Origin: Holothuria scabra
Lineage: Eukaryota > Echinodermata > Holothuroidea > Aspidochirotida > Holothuriidae
NCBI GenBank assembly: GCA_037179385.1
Contig: CM074190.1
Span: 8,147,784 to 8,211,783 of the forward strand
Length of the DNA: 64,000 nucleotides
Reading direction: 5' to 3'
Of the stretch, positions 52,358-62,689 are shown piece by piece. Position numbers and translations under genes: made by a program. The notes below the pieces were generated by a model. That model made no database searches. It saw only the letters and a list, made by a program, of their open reading frames with translations, and was not told the DNA's origin. The stretch's first letter is position 1. Each line of letters starts with the position of its first letter.

Positions 52358-54315
52358 GGCGCGGAGCGTACAGAAAATTGTTAAAAAATCTGACCCCTCA
52401 GACAGCCGGAACAGGCATTTCCCAGACTTGTAAGAAGAAATGAAGCAGTCGTTATTTTGAACTTTCCTTCTAAATGAAAGTTTCACTTCAATAGAAAAAC
52501 CGAACTTGCTAAGTGATCAGAAAATTACCAGATAAAAGGGTACTGCTGCAATTCAGTAGTAATTAGATGTAATGTTCTTGTCTCTTTTCGGGGGAAAACT
52601 CTGTAAAGGAATCGTCGTTGTAATCCATTGCAAGGCCCGCTAAAAAGATGAGATTTTCTACGGAACTTCCCGAACTCCAGACTAAAAATGATTTGTGTTC
52701 CTATGTATTTGAATTTTTGAAAATATATCACGTTACAAGGTGGCTTCAAATGAATTTTCAGTCAGACTTATTGGGAGACATTTTCACACTACTGTTTATC
52801 ATCAGCCTATGTGTACCTGAAACGGCCTGTCTAATTTTCATCACCCTTACTAGAATTCGGCTGTAGAGGCAGGCCAGGTGGCAGAACATTGGGAACTGCA
52901 TGCACCTGGGCAACCTCTCGTCTGGTTTTGTCAGGAAAATTAAGAATTGTGAGTTTCCTTGAAGAATATGTTCTTCTAGTGAGCAAAATCAAGAAGACCG
53001 TCCGGATAACTGAAGTTTATAAGAACCGCATCTTTTATCAGTTTAACGTGGGCATGCAGATGAAGGCTCCCCGACGAAATTGGGTTTTCTCAACAAGAGG
53101 GGAAAGGGCAGCCGTCCCCGACGGGGGCATGACCTTGAGGATTGAAGATAGGATGAGGGATAACAGAGCTAGTAAGAAGTGATTAAAATAGATTCAGATA
53201 GGCATTAAAATACCGTTACAAAAGAATAAAATAGTTCAAAAAGAAAATAAAAGTTCATGATCATCCTTTCACTAATTTCAGTCCTTTACGTCCATTTTTA
53301 GGCCTCCCCGAAAGAAATTGCCGTCCTTCCACGACGGGGGAGGAGATAGGACAAGGTGCATGAAATGGGGATTAACCAAGCAAAGAAGAAGGGATTGAAA
53401 ATCGATTCCGATATGTATTAAAATAGCATTTCAAAACAAAAAAATATGTTCACCCAGCCAGTAATTTCAGTCCTTGTACGTTTTTTTTTATTATTATTAT
53501 TTTATTTTTTAGGCCTCCCAGACAAAATCGCCGACATTTTCCGACGGGGGGGGGGGGGCAATGGTCCCGATGGGGGGGGGCATGGCCCCGGCCCCCCGCT
53601 GGTGCCACCCCTGGTATGATGAGGTGACGTTCGGAGGATATATTTTAATGTTTTTGTATCAATAATCTTACACCGGTGGGAATCGACGGTGCCCTAAGAG
53701 ACCAGTGTGTATCACTTCCCCACCCCACCCCCTCCACCCGATCTGTGATATCCCCACAGTAGATTGAAAAGTGCTTTTGATCAATTTATTGATCTATTTT
53801 ACAATTTGCATTTCAAATGGTTCCCAACTATTAGAACTTCTGCATAAATCCTTCCCAAACTACCACAATTTTCGTTGTTCGTTTAAGTAATTACTCACAC
53901 TTTCAAGACCATGTTTTGAAAACTATGGCCATTCCCTAGTAACTCAAAATATTGAAACAATTAGCACCATTTTACATCTGGGCCCCATTTTCTCAAACAC
54001 TCAGTGGCGTAGCTACAGGGAACAGCTCGGCTCTGCAAAATGAAGAATTCGGAAACTAGTTTGCCGTTTTTGAAATTAGTCTATACTGTTTCATTTTGAA
54101 AACTCGTGAAATTCCGAATTCTCTCCAATAAAAGCTCCATATTCTTCAATATTCGTTCCAAAAAAGTAACACAAATTGCAATTCCCGGCAAAAGTACTCG
54201 CTCATCATAGGCGGCGGAAGATGTTTTTTATTGGGGGGCCACAAGTTTTCGGCAGCCGACATAATGGTGACGCCGTAAGGCGTCCGGTTTTGCGCGAAGC
54301 ACAAAACTCCATTGG
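52358..54315. other. Repeat-derived intergenic sequence
   Basis: 52380-52800 is a degraded copy of the outer arm (GAATTTTCAGTCAGACTTAT; GGGAGACATTTTCACAC). 53070-53620 has repeated CCCCGAC-GGGGG tracts and ends GGTGCCACCCCTGG, a hAT-like terminus. The 97-codon frame at 52889-53182 is not recognisable as a protein. CAGTGGCGTAGCTAC at 54001 is another hAT-like end word. Confidence 0.45.
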
Positions 54316-55677
54316 CGTGGGGTCCAGGGCCCGCTTAAGTGTCCCTGGTGGGGTTAAGGAGCAAAGCCCTGGTAAGGGTCCAGGGCAGTGGCATAGCTAC
54401 CCTTTTTGTGGTGGGGCTATGGGGAGTGGATACTTTTGTAGGGATGGTTGGAGTTTACTATCTAAGCGTAACGCCACCATCAGTTGGCGCTGAGCGTACA
54501 AAGAAAATTTTGAATTTTAAGACCTCCCAGATGGCTGGAAATGGCATTTGCCAGGTGTAATTTCCTTTACATCTGGTGAGAAAAATTTGTGATTTTTCCA
54601 GGATTAAAACACACTTTTCAGATACTGATTAGCTCAGTTCATTTTTCCACTGGACTATGTATCCTAGGATTGCAAGTCCGGAATCCTGCTGAATGTGGCA
54701 AGCAGCTGTCCCAGTGTACCCCTGAGTAAGGTATTTCCATAGGCGTAGGGGAGCATTTCAGTTTGGGGCAGAAGATTTTTTCCCGAAAAAATATAATTCT
54801 GCCCGTAAGGCAGTCAAAGCGGAGCGCCACCACTGGTTGGCGCAGAGCGTCCAGAAAATTTGAAAATTCGCACCTCTAAGACAGTCGAAATGACATTTTC
54901 CAGGCTTGTAAAGGAGATCCAAGCAGTCGTTTTTTTTGAATTTCAATTGCAGATAAATGTACGTTCGTTCCAAACTAAAATTTGTCAGAAAGACTAAGCG
55001 GAGCGCCACCATTGGTTGGCGCGAAGCGCACAAAACATTTTTAAATATCCGACCCCTCAGACAGTTGAAAATGACATTTCCCGGGCATATATGGGGATCT
55101 AAGCAGTCGTTATTTTGAGTTTCCGTTTGTAAAAAATGATCACTTGAAACTTAAATTCTGGTAAGAAGCGGTCTAAGTGGAGCACCACCATAAGTTGGGG
55201 GCAAAACGTATAGGAAATTTTGAAAAATCTGACCCTTCAGATAGTCAAAAATGTTATTTCCTATGCTTTTAGGGGGTCTTAAAAGGTTCTGTTTGCACAA
55301 AAAATGTTCACCTGAAACTGAAATTCTGCTAGGAAGACTATCTGCGTGGAGCTTCAGCACTGGTTGACGTGAAGCGAACAGAAAATTTTGAAAAATCAAA
55401 CCCCTGAGACAGTCGAAAATCACATTTCCCAGGCTTATAGGTAATCTAAGCAGTCGCTATTTGATCAGAAGAATTAGATAAAATGTACCACTACCATTGG
55501 ATGAAATGATGATTTTTTTTTCTATAAGTTAAAACTTATTTACAGAATTGTCACGTTACAAGGTGTGTTGAAATGAATTTTCAATCAGACTTACGGGAAG
55601 ACATTCTCACCCTGCATCATTAAAGTATCGAGAAAAAAAAAATTACCCGATTTTCATAACCATTGCCCGTATTTGGC
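54316..55677. repeat. Outer giant inverted repeat, right arm, with tandem ~180-bp units
   Basis: Mirrors 43501-45000. Inside, boxes of the type AAGCGGAGCGCCACCA--GGTTGGCGCGAAGCG recur at about 54811, 54997, 55174 and 55341, that is every 167-186 bp. Each is followed by GACCCCTCAGACAGT-GAAAATGACATTTCCC-like sequence. A more distant box is at 54468. The array decays to the right. No coding sequence. Confidence 0.78.
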
Positions 55678-57552
55678 TCTAGAGCAGGATGGATGGAAAA
55701 CGTTTGGGTACCTGAACGCCCTCCTGTCTATCTGTTGAATTAAATTGGCAATTGAAAACGTCCCTGCATTGTTTTAACCTTTGCCCGAATATTCGACCAT
55801 TTCGGGCAAATTTTTTGCAAGAGAATGTGAAGTTGGGATGATGCAAACCTTTTTTTTCACATTCTACCCAAATGTGCCCCAGATCTTTTTTATTTTTCAT
55901 CAAAATTGTACTGTAAATATAGCGTTTTCTGTTTTTCGGAAATGATTTGAAGCTATTAAAATAATCAACCCTTCCGTGTATTGTGTTAGACAAGATTTAA
56001 AAAGTCTCAAGAATAATTGTTTCTTTTAAGCCACAGGCTTCCCAAATGTGTCGCGAATTTTTATCTCTTTTACTTTTCGTAACTATGTTACACTTACTAT
56101 GATAATTCTACATTTTCGGGCAAACGCTTGAAAGAATTTGGATATTCGACAATTTCGGCCATTGTGTTGTTACTATCTGTAAAATGACGGTCACGAATAA
56201 TAGCTTTTTGAGCTGCCCGGAGGTGTAGCAACGTTTTGGAATCCTGACTTGGTTTTTAATGAAAATTTTATTTCGACTATATGACGTTTCTTTCCTTTTT
56301 CCCGGTATATCTTGTTGAGATTTTGGCCACATTTAGGAATTTTCTGAAAAACCACCCCATTTTTCAAAATTAAAGGGCTGTCCTTATTATTTCCAAATTC
56401 CTGCCCGAATTTTTCCCAAATCCTTGCCCGAATTTAGATTTTGCGGAAATTTGGGGCAGTCTTCCCCCTGCCCCGTCTCGTACGCCACTGGGTATGTCCA
56501 CTTCAGCCAAGAGCTAAGTGAGATCCTGTGCGGTAATAGTGGTAAGGCAGTAAGGTTGCGGCCCTTGAGAAAGCATTGACCCAACAGGGGTTTGGTGGTT
56601 GCACTGGCCAATACCGAGCTTTCGATTCAGTGAACATGGACTTTGTTCTACTTAACCAGCTTGCCTTCTTGAACGCGTCCACTGCTATGGTACGTCGACT
56701 GTTAAAGCCTGTTTCGATTTCCCTGTGCAAGGGTCGACGTGGACGAGTCGTATTAAAATGGAGAATTTACAGCTTAGCCTTGTGTAATTTTTCTAAATTT
56801 CTTCAACGATGTAAATGCATGTCTACTACACGAACGCTAGTTAAGTTGTTGGTATGTTTTCATGGAGAACACAGTATATTTCAACTTCGAATATCCGCCT
56901 GTTGAAGTTGCAAGAAAACGTCCAAAATAACGCATATTCCCCAATGAATCATCAATCTCATATACATTTTTGGTAAAAAGTGATCTCATTTGGGCAAAAC
57001 AGATCACGAGGAGGGAAACTAGCATGCATTCTTGCCACTTAATCCATTTTCAGAAATTCTGTGACGTCACACATGTGAACGTTCGTTGCAGTTTGGAGCG
57101 AACATCAAAACCGCGGTGGACACGTTCTCGATTTGGCTAGTGGACGAGGGAGACGACGTGACGCATGCGCAGAGACTGAAATTGACGTAATCTCGTAGCA
57201 GTCGACTAGGTGAACGTGCAAATCGAAAGCTCCCTAATGACTGGCAGCAATGACCGTGCAAATTCCTTCCAACCATTATAGACCCAAATATTCGACCTAC
57301 CACACCAAGTATGATTTTGGAACGATTTTGTGCATCTCCGGGGATTGAAAAAAAAAATCCCTATACGAGGTAGAAACATGTCAGATGCTAGGAGCACACT
57401 TTAATCCACACCAAGGTAGCCAATTTTAGCCACTCCAAATCTGTTAGAGAATTATCCATCCGGAAACCCGTTATTGTTAATGTGGGGGTCCAGGGGGCGA
57501 AGCCCCCGGAAGCTTTGCAACTTTTGCTCTCTGAAAAGTAATATTTGAGCCA
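55678..57552. other. Intergenic, no gene recognised
   Basis: Repeated words such as TTTTCGGGCAAA and CCCGAATTT suggest old repeats. GTACGCCACTGG at 56482-56493 is a hAT-like end in reverse. The overlapping open frames at 56503-56730 (minus) and 56576-56905 (plus) could be a decayed exon, but I see no domain. Confidence 0.4.
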
Positions 57553-57561
57553 AAGAATAGC

Positions 57562-57859
57562 TAGACTTGGCCAAGTCTCTCGTGAGTGTTCCACGAGGAG
57601 TTGACAACTTTCTCTTCAAAATCCCCCTACTGCAGCATAGAACAGAATATCGAATTTTCCTTTTATCTAATACGCCCTCTATCGGTCAATTAATTCTATC
57701 GTTTCTCTCGTTGAGAAGCGATACCTTTACAGACCGATAGAGGGCGTATTAGAAAAAAGGCAAATACGGTATGCTGTACTGTGCTGAAGCACTGGATTTG
57801 TGTAGAGTTGGTGTTGTCAGCTCCCCGGGGAACACTCACGAGAGACTTGGCCAAGTCTA
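57562..57859. mobile_element. MITE with palindromic ends and perfect 9-bp target duplication
   Basis: AAGAATAGC flanks the element at 57553-57561 and 57860-57868. The inverted ends begin TAGACTTGGCCAAGTCTCTC and continue GTGAGTGTTCC. Their first 17 bp contain the palindrome AGACTTGGCCAAGTCT. A second inner inverted pair, TAATACGCCCTCTATCGGTC and its complement, lies at 57667-57686 and 57732-57751. A 9-bp duplication suggests a Mutator-like transposase in trans. No ORF. Confidence 0.85.
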
Positions 57860-57868
57860 AAGAATAGC

Positions 57869-59293
57869 CGAAATGTAATGAAAGCAACTTAAACTTGTTT
57901 AATTATTTTTTAAAAATTTATTTCGCGACATTCGGTTATTGGGGGACATGCCCCCCACCCAAATCTCATTAAAATATTATTGGGGGCCAGGCCCCCTCCC
58001 CCCCCCCCCCCGCTTCCGCCGCCTAGGCTCATTCATTCAGTTTGATAAACTTTTCCGAGTACCAAACTCGGGTTTTTGCTTTATGTGAAACCAGATTATC
58101 AAGTGACACTGCAAACAACAATCCTATTTTCATCAAGTTTCTTTAATAAAACTCCAAATTTTCTCCAATATAAGCTCTTGACTCAAAACTTTCGTCGGCG
58201 ATGGATAACATGTTGTAGTAACAATGATTTTTTGTCGCCGTTCAATCTCAGATTTGCCAATAAGAAACTGCAAATTCTTCAGTAATTCCTCAACTTTTCA
58301 AATTTTCTTTAGAGCTAGGAAACCCAGAACCCAAACTTTTCTGCAATACATATTTTCAAATATTTGAAGAGAAAAAATGTAGGCCAGATGCCCCCTTCCC
58401 CCATTTAAATATCAAATCCACGCCCATGCTCGGTTTTCAAACCTTTTAGGCACGGAATAATAGTTTCTTTTCATAGTTAGTGCGTCGGCTTCCATAAAAT
58501 ACGTAGCCCAAGAGGAATTTCTGCCGCCCATATAGGCCTATTGTTCTTTATATCGTTCATATCAAAGGCAAATTCTTCAGTTAACAACCAAATTTTAAGG
58601 GCTCTCACAGAAAGTCATATTTTTTCCCAAAAAAAAACTGAATTCCCCAAACCAGCTCCTGTTTTTAAATATTTTATTAAAAAGAGAACCCAAAATTAGT
58701 GCGCGCTACTCGCTCCTCAAACTCTGGCAGCTACTTCTTTCTGGCAACTTATCGCCTTTGTCGTCGCTTCGTAATCCTCAGTGGCCCCAGGATTTCGGGA
58801 GCTTGGCCTTCTGTCGGGCAAATCCTGGCGACACCCCCTGGCTACAACTTAATTTGGATTTGACAAAACAGTACGACCATTTGCAGCCATCTCCGTCACA
58901 TTCCGACAACTTGAAACTCATAAGTTTCCGGACATCATGTAGAACCAATCAGTTTGCACCTGACAACTAATCGTTTTCAAATTAAAATTTAAGTAGAAAT
59001 ATTTTGTACCCTGAGAAACAAACTATGCAGTCAGGGAGGGATGTCACCTCTCTCAATAGTCGATGAAATCAGTTAGTCGCGGGTCACTCGATCGGCATGC
59101 ACTCTGGCTAAGGAGGCAATAACAGGCTGCTCTGACCAAGTAACAAGTGCTCCTTTGCACGAATTTAAATATGCTTAAAAATTGTTACAAATATATCACC
59201 AATTTGTCGACGCTCTCCCAAAAGACCCCTCCCACATCAATGACCAAGAATGAAATATTACGCCCATTCTCTATACACTTAAAAATCCCTTAC
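57869..59293. other. Intergenic repeat-derived sequence
   Basis: Contains CCGCTTCCGCCGCCTA (58011-58026), the inverted counterpart of TAGGCGGCGGAAG at 54208-54220. Also contains repeats of the CTCCAATATAAGCTCTTGA type also found at 46410 and 54124. No gene seen. Confidence 0.45.
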
Positions 59294-60021
59294 CACGTGA
59301 GTTGAGGGATTCCCCCACACACCTTACATTCCTCCCAACGCAACTTGTTTGCACCCAAACTAAATTGTGTTTTGTATACTTCTTTCTTTTTAAAAGTAAA
59401 AGTATGCCTAAAGGTATGGCGAGAATAACTGCAAAACTTCAAACATAAATTGTGGAACGCATTTTTTACTTCAAAAGTAACAATGCTGCATTATGCGTCT
59501 TTGTCAGCCGCCGGTGCCTCAAATATCGCAAAAGCCTTAAAGAGACCTGGCGGGGAACAAATTCCGTTTTTATCCCTCCATTATGACATTATCATTTTAT
59601 TGACAAATTAGTATCTGGGTGCCCCAAGTATTCCCGTTTTAAAAAATGGGTCCATAGAACACGTGAGTTGAGGGATTCCCCCACACACCTTACATTCCTC
59701 CCAACGCAACTTGTTTGCACCCAAACTAAATTGTGTTTTGTATACTTCTTTCTTTTTAAAAGTAAAAGTATGCCTAAAGGTATGACGAGAATAACTGCGA
59801 AACTTTAAACATAAATTGTGGAACGCATTTTTTACTTCAAAAGTAACAATGCTGCATTGTGCGTCTTTGTCAGCCGCCGGTGCCTCAAACATCGCAAAAG
59901 CCTTAAAGAGACCTGGCGGGGAACAAATTCCGTTTTTATCCCTCCATTATGACATTATCATTTTATTGACAATTATTATCTGGGTGCCCCAAGTATTCCC
60001 GTTTTAAAAAATGGGTCCATG
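59294..60021. repeat. Recent tandem duplication, unit 367 bp
   Basis: 59294-59660 and 59661-60021 are direct copies with only a few differences (for example GGTATGGCGAG against GGTATGACGAG, and a small gap in the second copy). Each starts ACGTGAGTTGAGGGATTCCC and ends AAAATGGGTCCAT. Short frames appear twice on both strands because of the duplication. No protein recognised. Confidence 0.93.
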
Positions 60022-61018
60022 GAAAGAAAGGGTTGCGAAACTAGGGTGTAAAAAATTGCTTTGCACAGATTTTCTCTTCATCTCGTATTACTCTTCATAT
60101 ACTAACTTCCGGTGCAATTTTCATGTTTTTTGGACCGCATTGCGAATAATTATTTTGTCCGGCTAAAAGGGCTTATCTCCTTCTAACCAATTGTTCTTGA
60201 CAATAGGCTGTCTTCTTTGTTTTTCCATGTAACACATGATGAAACACAAAACAGAAAGTCGAAAATCCTCGCACATTTTTATAAATCTCGTGAGGCCTCT
60301 GGAGAGGCGTTGCCACGGGGAAGGTCAGGACCCCCTCCCTTACCCAACCTTGCAATGCAAAAAACTCTAAAATAACGTTTTTTCCCCTCATATCGTTCCC
60401 CAAACCCCCATGACACAATCCCGGCTACGCGCATGTGCCACAGTCTGTCAAGAAGTTTCATATGCTCTCCCGGTTCTTACGGACCCAGTGAGAAAAGAAG
60501 TATTCTCCCTTTACCCTTCTACAAGCTTTTGTGAAGAGCGCCACCAAAGAAAAAGCAGGAAGTGATCATTCTGTACAGAATATGTGCAATGCTTACCATA
60601 CCAAACAATCACTGTATGCACAGTGCTATATATCTATCTTGTCCATACTACGCATCGCATCGTGCACTGTACTGCTGCTGGTTAGATGATTCTACTGTGT
60701 AGCCTATGCAACTATCTTACATTGGTGTTGCAAAGCCAATATTACACCAGCACTGCAGTCAGCTGCCACACTGTTGTGTAGGTGCAGATAAAGGAGCCCG
60801 ATGAATCACTGAACAAGCCAGCATCAGAATTGCAGGAAATCTACCGTTAGTCACCCCTGTTGTTCATTCTACTGTAGCCCTTTGTGGTTATATTTCCCCA
60901 AAGATTGTGACTATGTTTCAACTCGTATGAGGACGCCGTAGTTCATATCAACTGTCGATCGTCTACATTTGGCCAATTTTGGGTGGATCTTTACTTTCGC
61001 TAACGATACAAAGCTGCC
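60022..61018 (+). promoter_or_regulatory. Probable promoter and 5' UTR of the 61019 gene
   Basis: The segment before the ATG at 61019 is less repeat-rich than its left side. Open frames at 60173-60461 on the minus strand are not recognisable. The role is inferred only from position before a well-placed ATG. Confidence 0.3.
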
Positions 61019-61066
61019 ATGGCTTCAATGCGCAGTTTAGATGACATCGACCTATCCAGTCTTCGG
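61019..61066 (+). CDS. Candidate first coding exon of an unidentified gene
   Basis: An ATG in excellent context (GCTGCCATGGCTTCA) opens 16 codons, MASMRSLDDIDLSSLR, that end in phase 0 at CTTCGG|GTAACA. The peptide is acidic/Leu-rich and typical of an N-terminus, but too short for me to name a family. No downstream exon could be linked in 61067-64000. It could also be chance. Confidence 0.4.
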
Positions 61067-62591
61067 GTAACAATACTGACATTATTTATATCATTAATTG
61101 CATACCATCAGTATGCTCATGATGAGGCACGTGTTTATGTGAAAACAGTACTACAAACACCTACTTAGCTAGGTCCAAGCTAATGAACATTACTATTAAC
61201 TTAGGCCTAGGCTCAAGTCAGGCTAGGCCTAACAACAGTTATCCTAGGGCCCTTCATTATCATATGCTACTTTGTTAGGGCTTTGTTGCAGTTACTCAGA
61301 TTCCAAAGTCTTGTCTGGTTCATCAGACTTCAGGGGGCCTTCCAGACCTACTGGACTGGCAAGTTTGCCTGCCCATACGTTCGTTTTACCATAGTTTTAG
61401 CAGGGATATTCAGTGGGTCACTGCACTGACAAAACCAAACCTAACAGTAACAAACATCAAAGCTAGGCGAGGTGGCCAGATGAGGGTCAAACTGATCTGC
61501 CCATTGATGGAACGCAGGCCTGGGAGAGGGGTATAACATGAAGGGATACCCCTGAGGTCCCCTTTTTGAAAACTTTTTGAATTTTAGAAGTGTCTACATG
61601 CAAATGGTGGCCTTTTTTTTGGCAAATCAGTCAACACAATTTTGCTAGGTTACTGCCAAAGAAGTTCAGTAAGGTATTGAATTTTTTTGTGGTAACCTAG
61701 AAAAACATTGTATTGAGAAATTTGCGAAAATAATATTATACAGGTACTTACAAACGCAAAAGGACTAAAACGTCTCATAGTTCAATTGTTGTTGTTGCCA
61801 TAAATATTGATGCCGTATCGGTACAGTTTGCAGACATCAACTTGATATGTCACTATACTAGTTCCATGCTACAAGTGATTTCCGATTTATATCTTCATAC
61901 ATCTTGCATGGCATTCTAGCCATGAAAACACAGCTCAGATAAGAACATCAAGAACTGTGAAGACAGTCCAGAACATTCGTTTGATGGGAACTCTAAGGCG
62001 AGCCCCGTCTCTATCCTCCGAAGTGGGCATTGATTTTTGCTATTGAACCCAGCGTTGCACGACGTTATTACACTAATGTAATCCATACCTGCTGCTAAGT
62101 TTAGCCAATAACTGTGTTGCGATAGCTGCCAGCAGGTCTGTACAGTATGCGCCTAGGCCTATGCCTTTGCATTGGGTCAGCAGGTTTGGGTGTTCAAATG
62201 CGGGTCAAACCTGGGAAATGCGGGTCACTTGGGAGGTATGAAACACCCAGTGAGTTCATCTTACCTACTTTGATATTTTTAGCCTTACTGCAAACCTCAG
62301 AAGATTTTGAAAGCCATGTCAGAAGTTTATGTTGAACCTCAAACAGCATACATCAGTTCTTAGGATACATTTTTTCCCTTAATATCACTTTAATAATCAG
62401 GCCTTGAAGGGCAGTTGTTTTACGATGCTAAGTGACCACGAATGTAGGAGAAGCCGTTGGCTTATGAATTACAACTTCACTTCTGGTGGAAACCAACTCA
62501 ACAATTTGGATCAAATTTGGTATTTTTTGAAAGGCCAGTTCAGATGGGAAAACCGTAGATTGCTCTTGGATGAAAAAACCCACCTTACTTT
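61067..62591. other. Presumed first intron of the 61019 gene
   Basis: TAGGCCTAGGC words at 61200-61230 and AT-rich sequence. No exon with good splice sites and a recognisable reading was found. Confidence 0.35.
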
Positions 62592-62682
62592 GACTCGGCC
62601 AGGAATCGAACTCCACACCTCCCGGTAGCTAAGCTTCATTGCTTCAAATGCCACCGACTTAATCCACTCGGCCATAGCACCG
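62592..62682 (-). repeat. tRNA-Ser/Leu-derived SINE head
   Basis: On the minus strand, GGTGCTATGGCCGAGTGGAT then TAAGTCGG matches the class II tRNA A box. An anticodon-like loop TTTGAAG and a long variable arm follow, then GAGTTCGATTCCTGGC, a good B box. The 3' acceptor strand does not pair with the 5' end and the sequence runs straight into a non-tRNA body (to about 62400), so this is a SINE, not a tRNA gene. Confidence 0.75.
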
Positions 62683-62689
62683 GTTACTT

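Noticed and set aside
54001..56493. CAGTGGCGTA...TACGCCACTG as one hAT element
   Set aside because: The end words are inverted, but the flanks show no target duplication and the outer palindrome arm lies between, so they are probably ends of different elements.
56503..56905. Overlapping open frames of 75 and 109 codons
   Set aside because: No recognised motif and no splice structure; kept only as intergenic.
62592..62682. Functional tRNA-Ser gene
   Set aside because: The acceptor stem does not pair and the sequence runs into a SINE-like body.
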